Assembly: GCA_900321145.1 (NCBI GenBank)
Contig: ONVB01000154.1
Location: 1 to 7,539 of the forward strand
Source: an uncultured Eubacteriales bacterium
GTDB lineage: Bacteria; Bacillota; Clostridia; Lachnospirales; Lachnospiraceae
Length of the DNA stretch: 7,539 nucleotides
Reading direction: 5' to 3'
The position numbers and the translations under genes are program-made. Of the stretch, positions 1 through 7,172 are shown in pieces. Numbering within the stretch: position 1 is the first letter of the stretch; the number at the start of each line of letters is the position of its first letter. The notes below the pieces were generated by a model. That model saw nothing but the letters and a program-made list of their open reading frames with translations. It made no database searches and was not told where the DNA came from.

Positions 1-1
1 G

Positions 2-2515
2 AACAAGGTGCTCGGCGAGACTTCGGCTACGCATATCATCGTTACCTTTGACCTTAAGGCCAAGACCTTCAGACATGAAATGTACTCCGAGTACAAGGGT
101 ACGAGAAAACCCATGCCCGACGATCTAAGAGAGCAGAGGGCGGTCATAGAGGATGTTCTTAGGAGTATGAACATAACCATAGTTACCTGCGAAGGCTATG
201 AGGCGGATGATGTGATCGGTACTCTGTCGAGGAAGGCAGACAGAGAGGGCTTCCTTGTAACCATTCTTTCGGGAGACAGGGATCTGCTTCAGCTTGCGAC
301 CGATAAGATCATGATCAAGCTTCCGAAGACAGCCGGCGGAAAGACTGTCATCTATGATTATTACGCCGATCAGGTCAAGGAGCAGTATGGCGTGGATCCG
401 ATCACATTTATCGATCTTAAGGGGCTTATGGGCGATACCTCGGATAATATACCCGGAGTTCCGGGAGTGGGCGAGAAGACCGCGCAGAAATACCTGCTTG
501 AATATGGTTCTCTCGACGGACTCTATGAGCATATAGATGAATTAAAACCCGGAAAGGGCAAGGACAGGCTGGTTGAAAACAAAGAGTTGGCTTATCTTTC
601 GAGGGAGCTTGCGACAATAAAGCTTGACGCTCCGGTCGAGGTCGATCTCGATGCCGCTTTGATCAAAGAAATGTATAACCCGGAGTCCTATAAGGTTTTT
701 ACAGACCTTGAGTTAAAAAGCCTGTATAAGTATTTCGAGGATCAGCCTCGTGAAACATCCGCAGCAAAGCTCCCTGTGTTTGAGACAGAGCTTATAAGTG
801 ATGCTTCGGGACTCGAGCAGGCGCTGTCACAGGCTTCGGAGTATATATCTGTCGCGTTTTTTAACGGAACGGACGGTTCGGCTTATGCTTCGTTCTGCAT
901 ATCCGAGGGCAAGGTCTATATAGCGGCCTGTTCAATCCTGCTTTCGGAGGATGCTTTGGCTGAAGCGATCGGGGCAAGGCTTAAAGCAGGTACCAGGCTT
1001 GTGTGCATGGATGCAAAGGAGCTTGTCGACAGATTAGGACTGAGCGTGGATATGGACATAAGGGATATAGGACTTTATGCATATCTGCTGAATCCGCTTG
1101 CGGACGGCTATGATTATACGGATATCGCACTCGAATTCTTTGGGGAGACACTGCCATCCGGGAAGGAGCTTTTCGGGAAAGAGAAGCTTAACTTTGGTTC
1201 GGGAACAAACGAATCCCATGTGAGATATATGGCCTATAAGGCATTGGTTCCTTTCGCTGCCGGGCAGATGCTTGAGGACAGATTAAAGGAAGAGAAGCTC
1301 GACAGGCTATATAAAGAGGTTGAGCTTCCGTGCGTATTTGTGCTTAAAAGTATGGAGAGGTTCGGCATAGGAGTCGACAGAGACGGGCTTTTAAGCTTCG
1401 GGGAGAAGCTTAAGGTACGTATCGATGAGCTTGTGAAGGAGATACATGGGCTTGCGGGCGAGGAATTCAATATCAATTCAACCAAGGCTCTCGGAGAGAT
1501 ATTGTTCGAAAAACTCGGACTAAAGAGCGGCAAGAAGACCAAGAGCGGCTATTCCACAAGCGTCGAGGTGCTTGAGAAGATCAAGGACGATCATGAGATA
1601 GTCGGAAAGATACTTGAGTATAGGCAGCTGACCAAGCTCAACTCAACCTATGTGGAAGGCTTGAAGGATTATATAAGAGAAGACGGCAGAATACACGGAC
1701 ATTTCAATCAGACGGTTACGGCTACGGGACGCTTAAGCTCAACCGACCCGAATCTTCAGAATATTCCGACCAGACTTCCTCTCGGCAGGGAGATAAGGAA
1801 GGTCTTTGTCCCGATGGAGGGCTATACATTTGTGGATGCGGATTATTCGCAGATAGAGCTCAGGGTGCTTGCACATATGTCCGGTGACGAGACACTGATA
1901 GAGGCCTATAATAAGGGGACGGATATACATGCGATCACTGCGTCGGAGGTATTCGGTGTGCCTATCGATGAGGTGGATGACCTTATGAGAAGAAAGGCAA
2001 AGGCTGTCAATTTCGGTATCATATACGGCATAAGCTCCTTCGGACTCGGACAGGACTTAAACATAGGCCGTAAGGAGGCCGAGCAGTACATAGAGAAGTA
2101 CTTTGAGACCTACGGAAAGGTAAAGGGATTTATGGATTCCTGCGTAGCCTTCGCTAAGGAGCACGGTTATACGCTGACCATGTACAACAGAAGGAGACCC
2201 ATTCCCGAGCTTAAATCCTCGAACTTCATGACCAGGAGCTTCGGAGAGCGCGCGGCCATGAATTCACCCATACAGGGCACGGCAGCGGATATCATAAAGA
2301 TAGCCATGAATTCCGTGAGCAGGGCGCTCGTGGAGGGCGGCTATAAGTCGAGGCTCATACTGCAGGTACACGATGAGCTTATGATAGAGACCGCTTTGGA
2401 CGAGCTTGAGGATGTAAAGAAGCTTTTAAAGGAGAAGATGGAGAACGCGGCACAGCTTGCGGTCCCGCTCATCGTGGATGTGAAGCAGGGCGACAGCTGG
2501 TACGCGGCGAAGTAA
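2..2515 (+). CDS. polA: DNA polymerase I, 5'-truncated by the window edge
   Basis: Family A DNA polymerase for Okazaki-fragment processing and repair. The frame is already open at the window edge, and the GTG at base 8 is an internal valine, not a start. About 45 N-terminal residues appear to be missing compared with family members. Residues below are counted from that valine. The 5'-nuclease domain shows its acidic metal ligands (D15, E65/D67/D68, D90/D92, D143/D146) and a helix-hairpin-helix GVPGVGEKTA at 150-159. The middle domain (about 255-430) has the 3'-5' exonuclease fold position, but I see no DxE pair: near 279-286 the strand reads YISVAFFN. Proofreading is therefore probably lost, as in many Firmicutes PolA proteins. 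The polymerase domain is intact: TGRLSS at 573-578, motif A DYSQIELR with catalytic D612, O-helix R661/K665/F669/Y673, and motif C QVHDE with D789/E790. The stop is TAA at 2513. It probably shares a transcript with coaE, 29 bases downstream, with no terminator between. Confidence 0.97.
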   Translation, partial: NKVLGETSATHIIVTFDLKAKTFRHEMYSEYKGTRKPMPDDLREQRAVIEDVLRSMNITIVTCEGYEADDVIGTLSRKADREGFLVTILSGDRDLLQLATDKIMIKLPKTAGGKTVIYDYYADQVKEQYGVDPITFIDLKGLMGDTSDNIPGVPGVGEKTAQKYLLEYGSLDGLYEHIDELKPGKGKDRLVENKELAYLSRELATIKLDAPVEVDLDAALIKEMYNPESYKVFTDLELKSLYKYFEDQPRETSAAKLPVFETELISDASGLEQALSQASEYISVAFFNGTDGSAYASFCISEGKVYIAACSILLSEDALAEAIGARLKAGTRLVCMDAKELVDRLGLSVDMDIRDIGLYAYLLNPLADGYDYTDIALEFFGETLPSGKELFGKEKLNFGSGTNESHVRYMAYKALVPFAAGQMLEDRLKEEKLDRLYKEVELPCVFVLKSMERFGIGVDRDGLLSFGEKLKVRIDELVKEIHGLAGEEFNINSTKALGEILFEKLGLKSGKKTKSGYSTSVEVLEKIKDDHEIVGKILEYRQLTKLNSTYVEGLKDYIREDGRIHGHFNQTVTATGRLSSTDPNLQNIPTRLPLGREIRKVFVPMEGYTFVDADYSQIELRVLAHMSGDETLIEAYNKGTDIHAITASEVFGVPIDEVDDLMRRKAKAVNFGIIYGISSFGLGQDLNIGRKEAEQYIEKYFETYGKVKGFMDSCVAFAKEHGYTLTMYNRRRPIPELKSSNFMTRSFGERAAMNSPIQGTAADIIKIAMNSVSRALVEGGYKSRLILQVHDELMIETALDELEDVKKLLKEKMENAAQLAVPLIVDVKQGDSWYAAK

Positions 2516-2544
2516 AGGATCTTAAAAAATAAGGAGTATCCGTA

Positions 2545-3132
2545 ATGAAAGTAATAGGCATCACAGGCGGCATAGGCTCGGGCAAGAGCATGGTGCTTGA
2601 GTATTTAAAGAGTCTTGATATATATGTGGTTGAAGCCGATAAGACTGCCAAGGAGCTTATGAAGCCGGGAACGGAGTGCTATGCCGGGATAATTGACACC
2701 TTTGGCAGAGAAGTGGTCGGAGAGAACGGTTATTTGGACAGTGCAAAGCTCGGAAGCATAGTGTTCGGCGATGAGAGGGAGCTTGAGAAGCTCAACTCCA
2801 TAGTACATCCGGCTGTAAAGACATACATAAAAGAGGATATAGACAGGGCGCGGGCCAAAGGAGAGAAAATCTATGCTCTTGAGGCGGCTCTTTTGATAGA
2901 GGACGGATACAGGGAGATATGTGATGAGCTCTGGTACATTTTCGCGGAGAGGGAAGTCAGGAGAAACAGGCTTATTAACGGCAGGGGAATGACTATGGAT
3001 AAGATAGATGAGGTCATGAACAGTCAGTCTTCCGATGATTATTACAGGGAAAACACCGACCGTGTGATAGACAACAGCGGTGATTTTCAAAATACTGCAA
3101 TACAGGTAAACGAATGCTTGAACAAATTGTGA
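2545..3132 (+). CDS. coaE: Dephospho-CoA kinase
   Basis: Cytosolic P-loop kinase that phosphorylates the 3'-hydroxyl of the ribose in dephospho-CoA using ATP, the last step of coenzyme A synthesis. The 195-residue length is normal for the family. The Walker A loop GGIGSGKS lies at residues 8-15. The substrate-binding segment reads EADKTAKELMKPG (30-42), where most relatives have DAD; the second aspartate (D32), which I take to be the catalytic-site one, is kept. Also visible are the HP pair at 88-89, the ALLIEDG segment at 115-121 (equivalent to PLLxE in relatives), the arginine-rich lid region R139-R147 followed by NSQ at 159-161, and VIDNSGD at 174-180. The ATG at 2545 is supported by AAGGAG at 2531-2536 with 8 bases of spacing. 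It follows polA closely with no terminator, so the two are likely co-transcribed. The polA-coaE pairing is common in Firmicutes. Its last codons overlap the promoter of the next gene. Confidence 0.96.
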   Translation: MKVIGITGGIGSGKSMVLEYLKSLDIYVVEADKTAKELMKPGTECYAGIIDTFGREVVGENGYLDSAKLGSIVFGDERELEKLNSIVHPAVKTYIKEDIDRARAKGEKIYALEAALLIEDGYREICDELWYIFAEREVRRNRLINGRGMTMDKIDEVMNSQSSDDYYRENTDRVIDNSGDFQNTAIQVNECLNKL

Positions 3133-3146
3133 AAAAATGATAAAAT
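3118..3146 (+). promoter_or_regulatory. Sigma-A-type promoter with extended -10
   Basis: TTGAAC (3118-3123) is followed by exactly 17 bases and then TAAAAT (3141-3146). A TG lies at 3138-3139, one base upstream of the -10, which makes an extended -10. The spacer is A-rich. Transcription would start near base 3153, leaving a leader of about 38 bases before the ATG at 3191. The -35 lies inside the last coaE codons. This is the best promoter-like sequence I see in the window and would drive the FtsA-like gene and the diguanylate cyclase. It is a pattern match only. Confidence 0.65.
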
Positions 3147-3180
3147 AAAGAGTAATTTTGAAAAAAACTTGTACATTTTT

Positions 3181-3185
3181 GGAGG
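3181..3185 (+). promoter_or_regulatory. Ribosome binding site that fixes the start of the FtsA-like gene
   Basis: GGAGG lies 5 bases before the ATG at 3191. The same reading frame is open further upstream to a TTG at 3158, but that codon has only a weak AAAGAG before it and sits about 5 bases from the predicted transcription start. The ATG at 3191 is therefore the better start, shortening the protein from 751 to 740 residues. Confidence 0.8.
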
Positions 3186-3190
3186 AACGT

Positions 3191-5413
3191 ATGCCGTCAG
3201 CTGGTAAATACCCGGAGCCGTTGGTCTTCGGTCTTGATATAGGAACGAGAAGTATAGTGGGTACCGTGGGTTATCGCGACGCTCATAAGTTTAACGTGTG
3301 TGCGATGGCTGTCAAGTTTCACGAGTCAAGGTCCATGGTGGACGGACAGATACACGATATCAACAGAGTGAGCGAGGATATAAAGTGTGTCAAGGAAGAG
3401 CTTGAGTCCATGCTCGGAGATGTACGCTTAAGCGAGGTCTGTATAGCGGCCGCGGGGCGTGTGCTCAAGACTGCCGTAGGCAGTGCGGAGTACGAATTCA
3501 ATGAGACAACGCTTATCACGGACGAATACATACATTCCATAGATCTTATCGGCGTTGAGAAGGCTCATGCCATAGTCAGGGAGGAGCTTGACGACGAGGA
3601 GGAGAGAACCAAGTTCTACTGCGTCGGCTATACCGTTATCAAGTATTACCTGAACGATATAGAGATATCCAATCTCGAGGGGCACCGCGGCAGCAGGATA
3701 GCTGCGGATGTACTTGCAACCTTTCTCCCCGAGGAGGTAGTGACAAGTCTTTACGCGGCCGTCGAGAAGGCGGGACTACGCGTGTCCAACCTTACGCTCG
3801 AGCCCATAGCCGCGATAAATGTAGCTATACCCGAGCGCTACCGCATGCTGAACATCGCGCTTATCGATATAGGCGCGGGAACCTCGGATATATGTATAAC
3901 CAAAGAAGGAAGCATAATCGGCTACGGCATGATACCTGCGGCAGGCGATGAGCTTACGGAGATACTCGTCAAGAAGTATCTCATAGATTTTGATACCGCA
4001 GAGAGCTTAAAGACTGCGGACATGACCAAGAAGCAGATTACTTACAAGGATATAATGGGCATAGCGCACAAGATAACTCCCGAGGAGATCAGGGCTGACT
4101 TAAAGTCCGTTGAGATCGAGATAGCGGGCAAGATCGCCGATAAGATAATCGAGTTAAACGGCGGTGAGACTGTGGCGGCTGCCTTTGTCGTAGGAGGCGG
4201 AGGAAAGTTCGAGGGCTTCGTGGAGATGCTCGCGGAGAAGCTTGAGCTTCCGAAGGAGAGGGTTGCCTTACGAGGCAAGGAGGTTATGAATGAGATCAAC
4301 TTCCTTACGGAGGATGTGAAAAAGGATTCCCTCTATGTAACCCCGATAGGAATAGCCTTAAGCTCTTATGATGCCAAGAACAACTTTATCTTCGTAAATG
4401 TAAACGGTGAGAGGATAAAGCTTTATAACAACGATAAGCTGACCATGTTCGACGCTGCCGTACAGTACGGCCTTTCAAATGATGATCTCTTCCCGAAGAG
4501 AGGAGCAGACCTTACATTTAAGGTGAACGGAAAGACGAGGATAGCGCGCGGCATGAACGGTGAAGCGGCGATCATCAAGAAGAACGGTGAGGTCTGCGGT
4601 ATGAATGCAAGGATCGAGCCGGACGATGAGATAGATATCACCAGGTCTACCAAGGGAGATGACGCAGAGGTATTGCTCTCGGCACTTCCGGAAGCCGAAG
4701 GTACGCTTACCTTCAGAGTCAACAGTGAGTATATGACCTTGCCTAAGTTTGCCTTAGTCAACGGCAAGCCCGAGACCGGAAGCTACAGGGTGAAGGACGG
4801 CGATGAGATAGAGATGCTTACCTTCTACACGGTAGAGCAGCTGCTTACATATATGGATATATCCACCGCAAGGGATATAAGGGTGAACAACTCACCGGCC
4901 ACGGAAAAGTCTATGTTGTATGATAATTTCAGTGTGGACTGGACTTACTCCGAGCAGGGCAGCGGTTATGCGGAGTCGTATGACAGCCTGCCGCAGGATG
5001 ACGAGAACATCGCATCTGATGTTTCGGACAGTAAAACGGTAAGCCACCCTGATATCAGGACAGGCTCGGCAGGCAGCACGGATGTCAAGGCAGAGCCGGA
5101 AAGAAAGACTGCTGCACAGCATCACCCGGGTGAGCCGGTAGTCCTCACGGGATCAGATGTGCCCGAAACCTCGGTTGAGACAAAGCAGTCGACGGAAGAA
5201 GGACCTAAGGAGCTTAATATCAGTATCAACGGTAACCCCGTGACCATGAAGGGAAAGAGCAGATACACCTTTGTAGATATATTTGATTATTTTGAGTTTG
5301 ATCTGACTACCGTAAGGGGATCGCATCTTGTTACGGATATAGACGGTCGACACGCGGATTATACCGAAGAGCTCAACGAAGGCGCGGTAATTGATGTACA
5401 TTGGGAGAAGTAA
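3191..5413 (+). CDS. FtsA/PilM-family actin-like ATPase with beta-grasp-like C-terminal extension
   Basis: A 740-residue protein of the actin/HSP70 superfamily. Residues 1-395 match the FtsA layout: phosphate-1 loop DIGTRS at 16-21, an FtsA-type 1C (SHS2) region around 75-195, phosphate-2 loop LIDIGAGTSD with D226, and adenosine motif VVGGGGKFEGF with glycines 335-338. ATP binding and possibly filament formation are expected from the family. Classical FtsA is roughly 420 residues and ends in an amphipathic membrane helix. Here that helix is absent, and about 345 residues follow instead. These look like repeated small beta-rich modules (about 399-483, 504-584 and 675-740) that share strands such as VNVNG or ISING, a helix of the type YTxxxxFxY, and a closing strand like DEIDI or VIDVHW. 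This resembles a beta-grasp fold, which is my inference. A polar, probably disordered linker (about 585-672) separates the last module. Annotation pipelines often call such long clostridial proteins FtsA, but no ftsZ or other division gene is adjacent, so a division role is unproven. A PilM-like role is an alternative. It is followed by a diguanylate cyclase gene after 3 bases. Confidence 0.85.
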   Translation: MPSAGKYPEPLVFGLDIGTRSIVGTVGYRDAHKFNVCAMAVKFHESRSMVDGQIHDINRVSEDIKCVKEELESMLGDVRLSEVCIAAAGRVLKTAVGSAEYEFNETTLITDEYIHSIDLIGVEKAHAIVREELDDEEERTKFYCVGYTVIKYYLNDIEISNLEGHRGSRIAADVLATFLPEEVVTSLYAAVEKAGLRVSNLTLEPIAAINVAIPERYRMLNIALIDIGAGTSDICITKEGSIIGYGMIPAAGDELTEILVKKYLIDFDTAESLKTADMTKKQITYKDIMGIAHKITPEEIRADLKSVEIEIAGKIADKIIELNGGETVAAAFVVGGGGKFEGFVEMLAEKLELPKERVALRGKEVMNEINFLTEDVKKDSLYVTPIGIALSSYDAKNNFIFVNVNGERIKLYNNDKLTMFDAAVQYGLSNDDLFPKRGADLTFKVNGKTRIARGMNGEAAIIKKNGEVCGMNARIEPDDEIDITRSTKGDDAEVLLSALPEAEGTLTFRVNSEYMTLPKFALVNGKPETGSYRVKDGDEIEMLTFYTVEQLLTYMDISTARDIRVNNSPATEKSMLYDNFSVDWTYSEQGSGYAESYDSLPQDDENIASDVSDSKTVSHPDIRTGSAGSTDVKAEPERKTAAQHHPGEPVVLTGSDVPETSVETKQSTEEGPKELNISINGNPVTMKGKSRYTFVDIFDYFEFDLTTVRGSHLVTDIDGRHADYTEELNEGAVIDVHWEK

Positions 5414-5416
5414 TCT

Positions 5417-7132
5417 ATGGGAGATATGCCGGCGACATCAGTAAATAATTATACCGTATTGCAGAAGGTGGCCAGTATCATGCTGATTGGGCTTATCATC
5501 TTCTCAAGGTTTCTAGACAGCGCGAGTAGTATCTCACTTACGCTTTTTGTTGTGATGCTGACAGTTGTGTCTTCGTTTGCCGTGCTTGACAGTATACTGA
5601 TCCACTATGCCTATTTCGGCAAGGATGTTTTGTTCAGGGTGATAAAATTCGCGGAGCTTGTAACATATTTTATGTTCTATGCATTTGTTCCCACAGGCTC
5701 CATGCTGGCAATCGCTCTGATCATGGCTGTTTGCATAGTGGCTGAGGAGTTCATCATAAGCGCTTCGGAGTATGACAGGCTTGTCATATTCTCGAGGGAG
5801 ATGGGGGTCAGTGTTGTGGCTGTCATTAGCGTTGTGGTTGCCTATATCAGAAATGATGAGATAGTGTGGGTAGGCTTCCTGCTGACGATAGTGCTCGCCA
5901 TGATTCTGGTAGGCTTTCATGTAGCGTGGCTTGTATCCAAAGTTGACTACTATGAGCATGAGCTCTCGGAGATCAAAATCGAGGCCGATCATCTTAACGA
6001 CAGCAATCGTAAGCTCTCCGAATATCAGGAGAAGATCCGCAGCGTAAACGAGGAGATCAACTATCAGAAGGTCGAGCTTAAGACTGCCATGAAGGAGCTT
6101 GAGCACATGAACTTTGAGAGTGATTCCCAGAAGGAGCTTATGAAATTCCTGGCATCGAGCTTTGATGTGAAGAAGTCGCTTTCGACTACCATTAGTACCA
6201 TTATGGATGTCAAGATGCCGAAGCTTGCCGCCATATATCTTGAGGCGGGTTCCTGCCGCAACAAGAAGGCGATGCTGCACTCCGAGACCGTGTATACCAA
6301 GATGGACGACAGCCTTAAGTCCGATGCCGACAGGATATATGAGAGTGTTAAGAACAGGAAGGGTCAGGGAGCGGTACTAACCGGAAGCTCGATAGGTACT
6401 TATGAGTTCGTGGGTGAGAACGATATAAAATCTCTTGCGCTTCTCCCGATAGGCTCGGATAAGATATACGGTATGCTTGTGATCGCATCTGATAATGAGT
6501 TCTTTTTCGAGAAGGGGCTTTCGTTCTATGAGGCGATCATGGCCGAGCTCGATATATCCGTGAAGAATATTGTCCTCTATATGAAGACAGAGGATATGGC
6601 AAGGCGTGACGGACTTACAGGCATATTTAACAGGCTGTACTTCGGACAGCTTTTCTCCGAGACGGTTGAAAGCATAAAGCGCGACGGAAAGCCTGTCGCT
6701 GTAGCGCTCTTTGATATCGATAAGTTCAAGAACGTCAACGATACCTACGGCCATCTTGCGGGCGATGAGGTTATCAAGCTGGTTGCGCATACTGCCGAGA
6801 AGTATTCCGAGGTAAACGGCGGATTTGCGGCAAGGTACGGCGGTGAAGAATTCCTCGTTATACTTCCGGGATATGATGAGCATACGGCACTGCCGGTGCT
6901 TAAGGGAATGCACGAGGAGATAAAGGCAACCGTTGTGGATACAGGAAAGCATCAGATAAATGTCGACTGCAGCATAGGTCTTACAGCTTATCCTACACTG
7001 TGTAAGGATACGGATATACTTGTGAGCAGGGCAGATAAGGCGATGTACTACAGCAAGAGACACGGAAGAGGTCAGCTTATCATCGACAGTCCGGTGATAG
7101 ATGAAGATCTTAAAGAAGAAAACAATGACTAA
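5417..7132 (+). CDS. Membrane-bound diguanylate cyclase (6 TM, coiled coil, GAF-like, GGDEF)
   Basis: Predicted to make the second messenger c-di-GMP from two GTP at the inner face of the membrane. Hydrophobic segments at about 15-33, 38-63, 72-91, 94-115, 128-145 and 149-173 give six membrane helices and no cleavable signal peptide. A charged heptad-like region (176-235) is a likely coiled coil for dimerisation, followed by a GAF-like sensory region (about 240-388). The GGDEF domain starts at RRDGLTGIFNR (396-406), carries FDIDKFKNVND with metal ligand D433, and has an intact GGEEF signature at 475-479. It ends at SRADKAMYYSKRHGRG. The inhibitory I-site (RxxD, expected at 466-469) reads VNGG, so product feedback at that site is probably lost. 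No EAL or HD-GYP domain is present. The 571-residue gene starts 3 bases after the upstream stop, with GGGAG at 5403-5407 lying inside the end of the FtsA-like gene, which suggests translational coupling. The ligand sensed is unknown. Confidence 0.93.
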   Translation: MGDMPATSVNNYTVLQKVASIMLIGLIIFSRFLDSASSISLTLFVVMLTVVSSFAVLDSILIHYAYFGKDVLFRVIKFAELVTYFMFYAFVPTGSMLAIALIMAVCIVAEEFIISASEYDRLVIFSREMGVSVVAVISVVVAYIRNDEIVWVGFLLTIVLAMILVGFHVAWLVSKVDYYEHELSEIKIEADHLNDSNRKLSEYQEKIRSVNEEINYQKVELKTAMKELEHMNFESDSQKELMKFLASSFDVKKSLSTTISTIMDVKMPKLAAIYLEAGSCRNKKAMLHSETVYTKMDDSLKSDADRIYESVKNRKGQGAVLTGSSIGTYEFVGENDIKSLALLPIGSDKIYGMLVIASDNEFFFEKGLSFYEAIMAELDISVKNIVLYMKTEDMARRDGLTGIFNRLYFGQLFSETVESIKRDGKPVAVALFDIDKFKNVNDTYGHLAGDEVIKLVAHTAEKYSEVNGGFAARYGGEEFLVILPGYDEHTALPVLKGMHEEIKATVVDTGKHQINVDCSIGLTAYPTLCKDTDILVSRADKAMYYSKRHGRGQLIIDSPVIDEDLKEENND

Positions 7133-7172
7133 AAACAATGATAAATGAATCCGGGAGGGAAAGAAACAATGA
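7120..7172 (+). repeat. Three copies of AAACAATGA at the cyclase-ackA junction
   Basis: The 9-base word AAACAATGA occurs at 7120-7128 (in the last cyclase codons), 7133-7141 (just after the cyclase stop) and 7164-7172 (covering the ackA start codon). The first two extend to a shared AAAACAATGA. Start-to-start spacing is 13 and 31 bases. The word is A-rich and the repeats may be chance or slippage; no function is claimed. Confidence 0.55.
7153..7159 (+). promoter_or_regulatory. Strong ribosome binding site of ackA
   Basis: GGGAGGG lies 9 bases before the ATG at 7169. It picks this ATG over the two upstream ATG triplets at 7125 and 7138, neither of which has a good purine-rich site before it. 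I see no convincing promoter or terminator in the 36-base gap, so ackA may read through from upstream or use a promoter inside the cyclase gene. Confidence 0.75.

Noticed and set aside
2516..2544. Possible hairpin GGAT...ATCC between polA and coaE
   Set aside because: The stem is only 4 base pairs with a 17-base loop, and no run of T follows; it is neither a terminator nor a credible regulatory structure.
2779..2793. Perfect inverted repeat GAGCTT-GAG-AAGCTC inside coaE
   Set aside because: It arises from Glu-Leu-Glu-Lys-Leu codons, has no T-run after it, and similar GAGCTT/AAGCTT words recur throughout the window because of codon preference.
3158..3190. Upstream TTG start that would add 11 residues to the FtsA-like protein
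   Set aside because: It sits about 5 bases from the predicted transcript start with only a weak purine run before it, while the ATG at 3191 has a well-placed GGAGG and the FtsA core begins just after it.
5534..6280. Long minus-strand open frame (248 codons) opposite the cyclase gene
   Set aside because: It is the antisense shadow of a clear GGDEF protein gene, is rich in His/Leu as expected from complementing membrane and coiled-coil codons, and has no recognisable domain. The minus-strand frame at 6377-7138 was rejected for the same reason.
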